NCBI GenBank assembly: GCA_051650305.1
Contig: JBOFIT010000047.1
Location: 1 to 43,807 of the forward strand
DNA length: 43,807 bases
Direction: 5' to 3'
Source of the DNA: JBOFDK01 sp051650305
GTDB lineage: Bacteria; Bacillota; Clostridia; Lachnospirales; Cellulosilyticaceae
Of the stretch, positions 24,611 to 32,237 are shown one piece after another. Numbering within the stretch: the stretch's first letter is position 1; every line of letters starts with the position of its first letter. Made by a program: the position numbers and the translations under genes. The notes under the pieces are model-generated. The model was not told the origin of the DNA. It made no database searches and worked only from the letters and a program-made list of their open reading frames with translations.

Positions 24611-25399
24611 CTTACTTTTTGATCTAAATTCAGAGGGGGTTATATTTTCTTTCTTTTTAAAAAGTTTACTAAAATATTTACTATCACAAATTCCTATATA
24701 TTCGGCAATTTCATTAACGCTAAAGTCTGTCGTAATAAGTAGCTTTTTTGCCGTTTCAATCCTTAAGTGGATTAAATATTGCATAGGGGTCATTTCTATC
24801 TTTTTCTTGAAAACTCTACACAGATAGGTAGGATTGATATAAAGCTCTTTCGCAAGTTCCTCAATCGTCATATCATCTGCATAATGGCACTGCATATAAT
24901 GGATCGCTTGTTCTACTATATCTTTTTTCACTTCTTTATTCATCACATTGCGTTGTATATTTAGAAACATCGCTTGGATATAGGTCTTGATTAACTTTTT
25001 CTCCAGTTCTCCATTACCATTTTTGTTCAATGCTACGAGTTCTTTGATCAGCCAATGTAATTGACCATCTACATCTTTTATAATAAAAGGAGTCGTTAGG
25101 CTCTCACTGCTTTTGACATCTAGCCATATGTACATACATTTTTGCTTTTTATTGACATCGACATACTCTTGATGCACTGTATACGCTGGATAAATCACGA
25201 CATCACTCCATACTGAATGTATATTTTTTTCAGTACCTTCTATATATACTTTGGCATCTGTCATATAGATAATCTCCATCACCGCATGACTATGCTTTGT
25301 AATGTTCCATTCTGTACCTTCTGTAACCTGTGCCCCATATGTCATTCTTACCGTTTCATAATCAATCCCCTCGATAAATGCTCTAATTGCCTCTTCCAT
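24587..25399 (-). CDS. AraC-family regulator with cupin sensor domain
   Basis: About 270 aa. The N-terminal half has a cupin-like AraC ligand-binding domain (HSHAVMEIIYMTDAKVYIEG... then DVVIYPAYTVHQEY). The C-terminal 100 residues form the AraC double helix-turn-helix (MTIEELAKELYINPTYLCRVF and ICDSKYFSKLFKKKENITPSEF). The start is ambiguous: AAGGGAG lies 6 bases before the ATG at 25399, while ATGs at 25402 and 25423 are placed worse. Its 3' end overlaps the probable activator site of fucI. It likely controls fucI-fucU in response to fucose or fuculose (inference). Confidence 0.9.
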   Translation of the reverse strand: MEEAIRAFIEGIDYETVRMTYGAQVTEGTEWNITKHSHAVMEIIYMTDAKVYIEGTEKNIHSVWSDVVIYPAYTVHQEYVDVNKKQKCMYIWLDVKSSESLTTPFIIKDVDGQLHWLIKELVALNKNGNGELEKKLIKTYIQAMFLNIQRNVMNKEVKKDIVEQAIHYMQCHYADDMTIEELAKELYINPTYLCRVFKKKIEMTPMQYLIHLRIETAKKLLITTDFSVNEIAEYIGICDSKYFSKLFKKKENITPSEFRSKSKKSTLFNN

Positions 25400-25456
25400 C
25401 ATCGTCTCCCTTCCCACTGTCATACTCCTTCTTCTACTTTTTTATTATATATGAGT

Positions 25457-25492
25457 AAAACCCTAAAATATAGTTTAATATTTTAGGGTTTT
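25457..25492. terminator. Bidirectional terminator after the EutS-type shell gene
   Basis: Fifteen-bp arms (25457-25471 and 25478-25492) with a 6-base loop, AAAACCCT...AGGGTTTT. It ends the dehydratase-activase-shell operon. Confidence 0.88.
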
Positions 25493-25519
25493 CTGTATTT
25501 ACTATTTAATTGTATCTAC

Positions 25520-25891
25520 TTATGATTTGGTCACATTGCAAATGGTAAAATCTAAAGTTCTTTCACAGTAAGATGTGATGCTTTTAATAGCCGCCTCTAC
25601 TTCTGCTAACTTCCCATTAATGATTAAAGTACCATTCACACGATCCAGTACGCCTACCTCGACTGTCGCTGTTTTAATTGCCAAGTCCCCCGCTATAATG
25701 ACACTTTCACTTGGTGACATAATGACTATCCCCATAGCTGAACGATTGACTCTTTGTATCGTATCTTTAAACACCTTTTCTTGTACGGTTTCATCAGGAT
25801 TCGCAATAATATGTGCTAAGGTAATTTGCTTTCCTGGTACAATCTCTTGAATAATACGCATTCTATCTTCTAATGACATCATACTTTGCAT
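25520..25891 (-). CDS. BMC shell protein, EutS/PduU type (circularly permuted BMC-H)
   Basis: 123 aa. The sequence IIQEIVPGKQITLAHIIANPDE, then IMSPSESVIIAGDLAIKTATVEVGVLDR, and the C-terminal FTICNVTKS match EutS/PduU closely. These are permuted BMC domains that form hexamers with a beta-barrel over the pore. GAGGG lies 5 bases before the ATG. It is cotranscribed with the radical dehydratase and its activase, away from the other shell genes, so its dose follows that of the dehydratase. Confidence 0.95.
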   Translation of the reverse strand: MQSMMSLEDRMRIIQEIVPGKQITLAHIIANPDETVQEKVFKDTIQRVNRSAMGIVIMSPSESVIIAGDLAIKTATVEVGVLDRVNGTLIINGKLAEVEAAIKSITSYCERTLDFTICNVTKS

Positions 25892-25906
25892 CTTTTCCCT
25901 CTCTTT

Positions 25907-26698
25907 TTACCCACCTATTTGCCCCTTCAAACCTTCTCGTACCACAGCTTGTAGTAGCTCCTGCATATGACTTTCTGTAGGTGGCACCAGTTCTTTTAAT
26001 TCATATACACGCCCTAATCCCTCGTACTTATCTTGCCCCATACGATGATACGGTAGTAGATGGATTTCTTTTACTGTTTCAAGTGACTTCACAAACTGTG
26101 CAATACTTGCTATATCCACCACTTGGTCATTGAATCCCGGTATGATCGGCACACGTACAATGAGTTCTACCCTACTTTGTGCAATGAGCCTTGCATTTTC
26201 TAACACTGTCTTATTATCTTTCCCTGTAAATGCTTTGTGCTTTTGTCCATCCATATGTTTGATATCCATCATCACTAGATCAACCACTGGCAAGATACTT
26301 ACTATCACTTCTTTAGATACGCCTGCTGTTGTCTCAATAGCTGTTGCTATACCACTCTCTTTACATGCATGAAGCAATGCCTTTGCAAACCTTGGTTGGC
26401 ACAGACACTCACCGCCCGATAGAGTGACGCCTCCCCCCGAACGATTGTAATAAATACGATCTTTCTCGATTTCCTTCAGTACTTCTTCTACTGTATAATC
26501 CTTCCCGATATCTTTATTTTTCCCATTGAAAACCATCGTTTCTACTGGATACTCTTGCGATTCAGGATTACAACACCACTTGCACCTAAATAGACAGCCT
26601 TTTAAGAAGACAAGCGTCCGAATGCCTGGTCCATCATGAACCGAAAATTTTTGGATATCAAACAGTCTTCCCTTTTCCTTTAGATACTCTTTTTCCAC
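25907..26698 (-). CDS. Glycyl-radical enzyme activase (radical SAM)
   Basis: 263 aa from a GTG at 26698, chosen because GGAGGA (26705-26710) is 6 bases away; longer readings run back into the dehydratase gene. The radical-SAM motif C35-x3-C39-x2-C42 (GCLFRCKWCC) binds a [4Fe-4S] cluster and SAM, and the GGGVTLSGGE segment fits the SAM site. It installs the glycyl radical on the dehydratase encoded 16 bases upstream. The eight-Cys ferredoxin insert found after the first cluster in several dehydratase and lyase activases is absent, so this is the short PflA-like architecture. The enzyme needs a reduced electron donor. Confidence 0.94.
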   Translation of the reverse strand: MEKEYLKEKGRLFDIQKFSVHDGPGIRTLVFLKGCLFRCKWCCNPESQEYPVETMVFNGKNKDIGKDYTVEEVLKEIEKDRIYYNRSGGGVTLSGGECLCQPRFAKALLHACKESGIATAIETTAGVSKEVIVSILPVVDLVMMDIKHMDGQKHKAFTGKDNKTVLENARLIAQSRVELIVRVPIIPGFNDQVVDIASIAQFVKSLETVKEIHLLPYHRMGQDKYEGLGRVYELKELVPPTESHMQELLQAVVREGLKGQIGG

Positions 26699-26714
26699 GC
26701 CATCTCCTCCTCGT

Positions 26715-29240
26715 CTAGAAATCTCTTTGTTCTGTTCGATTGATAATGTCATCTTGAAGAGAACGTGATAAAGAAGTAAATAGTGCACTGTATCCCGCTA
26801 CACGTACTACTAGATTCTTGTATTGGTCCGGATTCTTCTGTGCTTCTAAAAGCGTATCACGACTTACAACATTGAACTGGATGTGACTACCTTTTTGTTC
26901 AAAGAAACTACGAATATAATATACAAAGTTATTGAGTCCCTTTGTTCCACTTAATGCCGATGGATGGAACTTCTGGTTAAAGAGTGTTCCGTTAGAAGCA
27001 ATACCATGGTCAAGTTTGCTCACTGAGTTGGCCGCCGCTGTTGGTCCACTCACATCTCTACCTGCTACTGGCGATACCCCATCTGCTACTGGTGTCTCTG
27101 CAAGTCTGCCATCTGGTGTGGCACCTGTCTGTGCTCCTAGTGGTACATTAGCTGATACTGGATAAAGCCCTGCTTGATAAATACCCCCTCTAGGATTTTT
27201 GAAGTTCTCTAGTGGTTTTGTATAGCCATAAGCTACATCTCTTGCCAATAAGTCTACCTCTTCTTGATCATTCCCAAACTTAGGAAGTGCTTCAATCCAT
27301 TCTAGAAGCTGTTTGTAGTCTTCTGTTGTACACTCTTTTTCATAGCTACTTACGATGTCCTTCACCACCTGAAGCACTTTTTCTTGTCCCAGATTCCCAC
27401 ACTGTGCAATCACATCAGCTGTCACCTGTTTTGTAAGGGTTTCAAGTTGTTTTGGTGCTATCCCTTGGCCAAAGTTACGTTGTAATGCTACTTGATACTC
27501 TTGTAATGTAAGCTTCTTCTCTTCATAAACAAGTTTTCTAATAGCATAAAGTGCGTCTGCCATATTGGCAATGCCGAATCCCTGTGGTCCTGTGAAGTTA
27601 TAAGTAGCTCCTCCACTCTGTACTGATAGACCTTTCTTAATACAGTCATCTACCATACATGCTAAAAACGGTAATTCACAACGTTCGCGGTGTGCTGTAT
27701 CTATAGCATTTATCGCATTAACCATGAGCCCTATACAGTATTTCATCTGAGCCTTATAAGCATCATAGAAAGCTTCAAAAGTAGTGAATGTACCTAGCTC
27801 GCCTGTCTCCATCCCCACCTTCACCTTGCCATCATAGCCATTGCTAAATACAAGCTCCATTGGTCTACACATATTGAAGAATGCTGCATCATGCCATCCA
27901 TCTGTCTTCCCAGCTTTTTGTGGTTCTACACATCCGATAATATTGTATGTACGCGCATCCTCTAGCGTAAGTCCTCTGCTCATAAGCGACGGAATGATAA
28001 CTTCATCATTGTAGTAAGCTGGTAGGCCTATCCCTGTTCTTGTTAGCTCTGCAGCTTTTACGAGAAGCTGATGTGGTGTACCATTCCATACTCTTACTGA
28101 TAAAGATGGCTGTGGTAACATCACATGACCCGATGCTTCGATACACATATACGAAAGTTCATTGGTGACATCTCTTCCTTCCTCATTTTGACCACCTACA
28201 ATAAGGTTTTGGAAAAGTCCGTATCCTGCGAAACCTTCTGCCGAAGCACCATCTCTTATTTTATTAAGGTCATTTAGCTTAACCCATATACAGTCGATAA
28301 GTTCTTGCGCAAAGTCATCTGTTAAAATACCTTCTTCTTTATCTTTCTTGTAGTATGGATACATGTATTGATCAAAACGACCTGGTGATATAGAGTGTCC
28401 ATTAGATTCTGTTTGTAAAAGCATTTGCACAAACCAGAAAGATTGACATGCTTCATAGAAGCTTGTCGCCCCTTTAGCCGGCACACGCTCACAGTTTTTA
28501 GCAATCTGGAGAAGCTCAGCTTTTCTTACTGAATCCTGACATCTATCAGCTTCTTCACGTGCCACTACCGCATATCTTTTGCTATAGTCGATAACTGCTT
28601 CACAGCTTTCAATCATCCCTTCTAACAACGGTATACGCTTGATATAGCTTGGATCTGTCATATCCCACTTTGCAAGTTCTTCTTTAATTTCTGAAATAAT
28701 GCCTTCATACCCTATAGCGAGTACTTTTTCATAAAGAACAGTCACGTGCCCTACACCATTGTAATAATAGTTACCTGGCGTAAAAATATTGTGGTCTACC
28801 CCTGCAATAGCCTCTTTTGACATGTAAGAAGTTGCAAGCTCACTTGTTGTCTTTCCTTTCCAATATGTACATACTTCTCTAAATCGTTTCTTATTCGCTT
28901 CACTCATATAAAATGGATCTGCACTTCTTGTCTCCAATTCATCTAGCTCATCTAGCAACCATTGAAATGAAAATTCCGGGAAAAGTTGACACCCTCTTGA
29001 TTTCTTAGTCGTACTTCCTATAATCAGTTCATCCGGACGAATACTTATAGGAATATGCTTCAGTATATGACTAAATGCTTTTGCACGACGTGTAATCATC
29101 GCCATCTCTTCTGTCTCCTTATAAGACTCTGTAAGGAGCACCGCACGGTCAATTTCTATTTCTGGTAAGTGCTCAAACAACTGCTCTATTAATCGATCAA
29201 TTCGGTTTGTTTTCTGTATGGTTTGTTGAAACTTTTGCAT
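26715..29240 (-). CDS. B12-independent glycyl-radical propanediol dehydratase
   Basis: 841 aa. It dehydrates 1,2-propanediol to propanal through a glycyl/thiyl radical. The thiyl Cys437 and base Glu439 are in NIIGCVEP; Gly816 is in RVAGYSALF near the C-terminus. Residues equivalent to those that bind and activate the diol in glycerol dehydratase are present: His165, His282-Ser283 and Asp451. The distance from Cys437 to Gly816 is about 50 residues longer than in the glycerol enzyme, with extra helical sequence around 600-650. Length and context fit the fucose/rhamnose-type propanediol dehydratases of Roseburia and related clostridia. AGGAGG precedes the ATG. The N-terminal helix may also serve targeting. 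Confidence 0.95.
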   Translation of the reverse strand: MQKFQQTIQKTNRIDRLIEQLFEHLPEIEIDRAVLLTESYKETEEMAMITRRAKAFSHILKHIPISIRPDELIIGSTTKKSRGCQLFPEFSFQWLLDELDELETRSADPFYMSEANKKRFREVCTYWKGKTTSELATSYMSKEAIAGVDHNIFTPGNYYYNGVGHVTVLYEKVLAIGYEGIISEIKEELAKWDMTDPSYIKRIPLLEGMIESCEAVIDYSKRYAVVAREEADRCQDSVRKAELLQIAKNCERVPAKGATSFYEACQSFWFVQMLLQTESNGHSISPGRFDQYMYPYYKKDKEEGILTDDFAQELIDCIWVKLNDLNKIRDGASAEGFAGYGLFQNLIVGGQNEEGRDVTNELSYMCIEASGHVMLPQPSLSVRVWNGTPHQLLVKAAELTRTGIGLPAYYNDEVIIPSLMSRGLTLEDARTYNIIGCVEPQKAGKTDGWHDAAFFNMCRPMELVFSNGYDGKVKVGMETGELGTFTTFEAFYDAYKAQMKYCIGLMVNAINAIDTAHRERCELPFLACMVDDCIKKGLSVQSGGATYNFTGPQGFGIANMADALYAIRKLVYEEKKLTLQEYQVALQRNFGQGIAPKQLETLTKQVTADVIAQCGNLGQEKVLQVVKDIVSSYEKECTTEDYKQLLEWIEALPKFGNDQEEVDLLARDVAYGYTKPLENFKNPRGGIYQAGLYPVSANVPLGAQTGATPDGRLAETPVADGVSPVAGRDVSGPTAAANSVSKLDHGIASNGTLFNQKFHPSALSGTKGLNNFVYYIRSFFEQKGSHIQFNVVSRDTLLEAQKNPDQYKNLVVRVAGYSALFTSLSRSLQDDIINRTEQRDF

Positions 29241-29267
29241 TTTCTTCCTCCTTCTTTATGTTCAAAC

Positions 29268-29326
29268 TTTGTTTTTTACTTTATTCTTATTGTTTTTTAT
29301 TTGTTTATGTTGTTTTTATTTGTTTT
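29268..29326 (-). promoter_or_regulatory. TTTGTTT repeat box at the dehydratase promoter
   Basis: TTTGTTT copies at 29268, 29300 and 29319 (plus-strand reading), the last one abutting the -10 hexamer. Same element and same position as in the BMC operon leader. Confidence 0.55.
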
Positions 29327-29355
29327 ATAATATCATGTTTTTATATTTTTTTCAA
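29327..29355 (-). promoter_or_regulatory. Sigma-A promoter of the dehydratase operon
   Basis: TTGAAA (29350-29355), 17-base spacer, TATTAT (29327-29332) on the minus strand. Same -35 and spacing as the BMC operon promoter. Confidence 0.75.
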
Positions 29356-29386
29356 TATTTTTATTGTATTGCTACATTTTATTGCA

Positions 29387-29416
29387 AGAAAAAAGCATAC
29401 CTTTTATTGGCATGCT
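29387..29416 (-). terminator. Terminator overlapping the stop of the second YeeE/YedE gene
   Basis: Arms 29394-29401 and 29409-29416 (8 bp with one G-U) and a 7-base loop that contains the stop codon, followed by TTTTTTC on the minus strand. Confidence 0.8.
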
Positions 29417-29988
29417 CCTTCTGTGCATTTTTTTACAGTAACCTGTTCAGGTAGCACAATGGCTAAGACGATGAGGATGATACCAAGTCCCATTCCCCAT
29501 ATATTTCCTATTGGCAATAAGCTAAGACTTTTCTCACTGACTTGAACAAGGGTTTCTACCCCACCGAAAAGCTTCTGAAACCACCCTAGACTTTCAAAGT
29601 AAGGATACGCTTGATTATAAACTAAAGCTCCCACAAGGCCACCAAGTACATACATCACAGCATCTTTCTTCCCTGCACCCATGGCTGTGACACCCGTTCC
29701 TGGGCAATACCCAGCAATGCCCCATCCTAAGCCAAAGATAGCACCACCTACGATGACACCTATATTTAAAGCCTTGATAGAGAAATGACTTACATCCATC
29801 ACCCCTAACGCACTGCTAGCGAAAATCAATACATTGGCAATCCCTATCCCTAGCAAGATGGTCTTCATAAGCCTTAAATCCTTCAAGCGAAGCATCCCTA
29901 AAAGCCTATCACCATCTGATGCCCCTATACGATAAAGTACAAATCCAAACAATGCACCTAATATAACTGCTAATACTAACTCCATCAT
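29404..29988 (-). CDS. YeeE/YedE-family transporter, half 2
   Basis: 194 aa integral membrane protein with about four to five helices. The family motif GLGWGIAGYCPGTGV carries Cys95, the type of conserved Cys linked to thiosulfate relay in the YeeE (TsuA) family. It corresponds to one half of the full-length transporter. The C-terminal tail ends in a Cys pair (Cys188, Cys193) after the last helix. It lies 15 bases after the partner gene with its own GGGAG ribosome site, and a terminator overlaps its stop. Likely uptake of a sulfur (thiosulfate or similar) or selenium compound. The substrate is not proven. Confidence 0.85.
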   Translation of the reverse strand: MMELVLAVILGALFGFVLYRIGASDGDRLLGMLRLKDLRLMKTILLGIGIANVLIFASSALGVMDVSHFSIKALNIGVIVGGAIFGLGWGIAGYCPGTGVTAMGAGKKDAVMYVLGGLVGALVYNQAYPYFESLGWFQKLFGGVETLVQVSEKSLSLLPIGNIWGMGLGIILIVLAIVLPEQVTVKKCTEGACQ

Positions 29989-30003
29989 CTTTCTATCTCC
30001 CTT

Positions 30004-30561
30004 CTATCTTCTTTTTCGGTATACAACTAGCGCCGTTGGTATCGCTATCGCAAATACTGCTACTGCAAAAGCCATCCCACTTAAGGCCGTCTGAGAAATC
30101 CCACTCATCATATGTCCACTAGTACACCCACCTGCTAGGCGTGCTCCGAAAAGTGAAATCGCACCACCTATAAATGCCATCACATAGCGGATACCTGGCT
30201 TCACAGATATAGTCTCTTTATAAATACGTGGTAGACCTCTTGTTTCTTTCGCAAGCCCTATGCTACCTAACAATCCTCCTAGTACCATCGCTATGACAAA
30301 AAGAAGACCATAGTTCATCGGTTCTGCCACTTCTTGTGCTAGCTTACCTTCTCCTTTATCCAAGTAAGCATTGGTACTTCCATATCCTGTCTTATACGCT
30401 GGATTTTCATAAATTAAGTCTTTGTCTACCACTTGCTGTGCCATACCTGCTGTCACTGAAAATTGTGTGGATACACCTATTGGTTTTACAAGAAACATCG
30501 CTATGAAAAAGGTTAATCCTAACAGTATGCCCCCTACTTTCCAATTTAGATAGTTCTTCAT
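30004..30561 (-). CDS. YeeE/YedE-family transporter, half 1
   Basis: 185 aa. It has a first membrane helix (about 9-27), an extracytoplasmic stretch of some 50 residues (30-82), then three helices. The signature GARLAGGCTSGHMMSG carries Cys146. Together with the next gene it makes the two halves of a YeeE/YedE transporter expressed as separate chains. AAGGAAGGGTG precedes the ATG. A TTTGTTTGTTTG box and a TTGACA lie upstream, linking it to the BMC regulon. The connection to fucose is not obvious; sulfur supply for Fe-S clusters or SAM is one guess. Confidence 0.85.
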   Translation of the reverse strand: MKNYLNWKVGGILLGLTFFIAMFLVKPIGVSTQFSVTAGMAQQVVDKDLIYENPAYKTGYGSTNAYLDKGEGKLAQEVAEPMNYGLLFVIAMVLGGLLGSIGLAKETRGLPRIYKETISVKPGIRYVMAFIGGAISLFGARLAGGCTSGHMMSGISQTALSGMAFAVAVFAIAIPTALVVYRKRR

Positions 30562-30585
30562 TATCTTACACCCTTCCTTTTACCT

Positions 30586-30614
30586 TTTATGGTTTTTATT
30601 TGTTTGTTTGTCAA
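30586..30614 (-). promoter_or_regulatory. Putative promoter with TTTG repeats upstream of the YeeE/YedE pair
   Basis: TTGACA (30609-30614), 17-base spacer and CATAAA (30586-30591) on the minus strand. The spacer is almost filled by a TTTGTTTGTTTG repeat (30599-30610 on the plus strand), where a repressor would block polymerase. The -10 is poor. Confidence 0.45.
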
Positions 30615-30701
30615 AAGAGGTATTTCATAATGTTATTGTATGGGAATTCACTTTTTTTGTATGTGACTTAGTCGCACTCCCTTTACTGCCTTTATTTGGG
30701 C

Positions 30702-30737
30702 AAAAAAATACTAGATAGCCACTTAGCCATCTAGCAT
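30702..30737 (-). terminator. Intrinsic terminator of the liv operon
   Basis: An imperfect stem of about 12 pairs centred on CTAGAT/ATCTAG (30709-30736), followed by TTTTTTTG on the minus strand, 30 bases after livF. Confidence 0.8.
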
Positions 30738-30766
30738 TTCTTTGTAAATTCCATTTCCTTCTCACA

Positions 30767-31474
30767 CTATTTTTTCCTTTTTCCCAAGTACGCCTCTTGT
30801 ATCTGTGTATTGGTCAAGAGTTCTTTACCTGTGCCTACAAGAGTCACTTTACCTGTTTCTAAAACGTAGCCTATGTCTGCCATCTTCAAGGCAAGATGTG
30901 CATTCTGCTCAATCAGTAGAATGGTCATTCCCCTCTGATGGATGGTCTCGATGATACGGAAGATATCATTAACGATAAGCGGTGCCAGCCCTAGGGAGGG
31001 TTCATCCATCATCAAAAGCCTTGGCCTAGACATAAGTGCCCTAGCCACTGCTAGCATTTGCTGTTCACCACCAGATAACGTCCCCGCTAGCTGCCAATGG
31101 CGCTGCTTGAGTATAGGAAAAAGCTCATACACCCATTGGATGTCATCCTGCAAGCTATCTTTTCTAAGGTAACCACCTATTTTAATATTGTCATACACAG
31201 ATAAATTAGAAAAGACCCGCCTGCCTTCTGGCACAAGAGTGATGCCCTTTCCTACGATGCGGTCACTGGATAAACCGGTCATATCCTCTCCCTCAAAAAC
31301 AATCTGCCCTTCACTTGGTTTCACTAGTCCCATAATCGTTCGAAGAATAGTGCTTTTACCTGCGCCATTGGCCCCTATCAGTGTGACGACTTTGCCTTCT
31401 GGCACTTCAAGGTCCACACCTTTTACAGCTTCAATGCCACCATAGTTAACTTTCAAAGCTTTCACTTCTAGCAT
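30767..31474 (-). CDS. livF: Branched-chain amino acid ABC transporter ATPase, LivF type
   Basis: 235 aa from the ATG at 31474. GGGGGTGA sits about 9 bases before it; a GTG two codons earlier is too close to this site. Walker A GANGAGKS, signature LSGGEQQMLAVARALM, Walker B RLLMMDEPSLGLAP. The C-terminus EAYLGKRKK is typical of LivF. Its start overlaps the 3' end of livG by 29 bases. Last gene of the operon. Confidence 0.94.
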   Translation of the reverse strand: MLEVKALKVNYGGIEAVKGVDLEVPEGKVVTLIGANGAGKSTILRTIMGLVKPSEGQIVFEGEDMTGLSSDRIVGKGITLVPEGRRVFSNLSVYDNIKIGGYLRKDSLQDDIQWVYELFPILKQRHWQLAGTLSGGEQQMLAVARALMSRPRLLMMDEPSLGLAPLIVNDIFRIIETIHQRGMTILLIEQNAHLALKMADIGYVLETGKVTLVGTGKELLTNTQIQEAYLGKRKK

Positions 31475-32237
31475 CTTCACTCACCCCCAAGTAGGCTGCT
31501 ATGACCCGTTCATTTTGTTGGATCTGCTCTGGTGTGCCTGTGGCAATGAGCTTCCCAAAGTCCAGTACATAGATGCGGTCAGAAATCTCCATGACCAGAT
31601 CCATATGATGTTCGATCATGAGAATCGTAAGTTCATACGTATCCCTAAGTTTGCGTATAAAAACAGTCAATTCTTCCGTCTCCTGAGGATTCATACCTGC
31701 TGCTGGTTCATCTAGTAGCAAAAGTCTTGGCTTCGTTGCCAATGCTCTTGCAATCTCTAGCTTTCTTTGATCCCCATAAGGAAGTCCACTGGCCTTCTCA
31801 TCTTTGACATGTTCAAGCCCTATTAGTGACAGTAGCTTCATGGCTTCCTCTTTAAAGTTACCTTCTTCTTTCTGCGCCCATGGCATACGGCTCATGGTGC
31901 TGAGCATACCACTTTTATGATGCATATGCTGTGCGATCTGTATATTCTCCAAGACCGTTAACCCCTTGAATAACCGAATGTTTTGGAATGTACGTGCCAG
32001 TCCTATACCCGTGATACGGTCTGTACGCATAGGGGTGATGCACTTCCCACTTACATACACCTTCCCCATAGTCGGCCTATACACACCTGTAATCACATTG
32101 AAAACCGTCGTCTTTCCTGCACCATTAGGCCCTATAAGAGCTACGATTTCCCCTTCTTCTACATTCATATCTAAAGCATCGATGGCGACGACACCACCAA
32201 ATTGCATCGTAAGCTCACGTAATTCTAGTAAACTCAT
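31446..32237 (-). CDS. livG: Branched-chain amino acid ABC transporter ATPase, LivG type
   Basis: 263 aa. Walker A GPNGAGKTT, the LivG-specific ARTFQNIRLF segment, a signature region (SGLPYGDQRKLEIARALA) and Walker B RLLLLDEPAAGMNP. The ATG overlaps the livM stop by four bases (ATGA), with GGGGGTGA upstream. It pairs with LivF to drive the LivH/LivM channel. Confidence 0.95.
   Translation of the reverse strand: MSLLELRELTMQFGGVVAIDALDMNVEEGEIVALIGPNGAGKTTVFNVITGVYRPTMGKVYVSGKCITPMRTDRITGIGLARTFQNIRLFKGLTVLENIQIAQHMHHKSGMLSTMSRMPWAQKEEGNFKEEAMKLLSLIGLEHVKDEKASGLPYGDQRKLEIARALATKPRLLLLDEPAAGMNPQETEELTVFIRKLRDTYELTILMIEHHMDLVMEISDRIYVLDFGKLIATGTPEQIQQNERVIAAYLGVSEDARSESFES

Noticed and set aside
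26715..29240. Roughly 50 extra residues of the dehydratase as a novel insertion
   Set aside because: Overall length agrees with the propanediol-dehydratase subgroup as I know it, so it is probably a clade feature relative to glycerol dehydratase.
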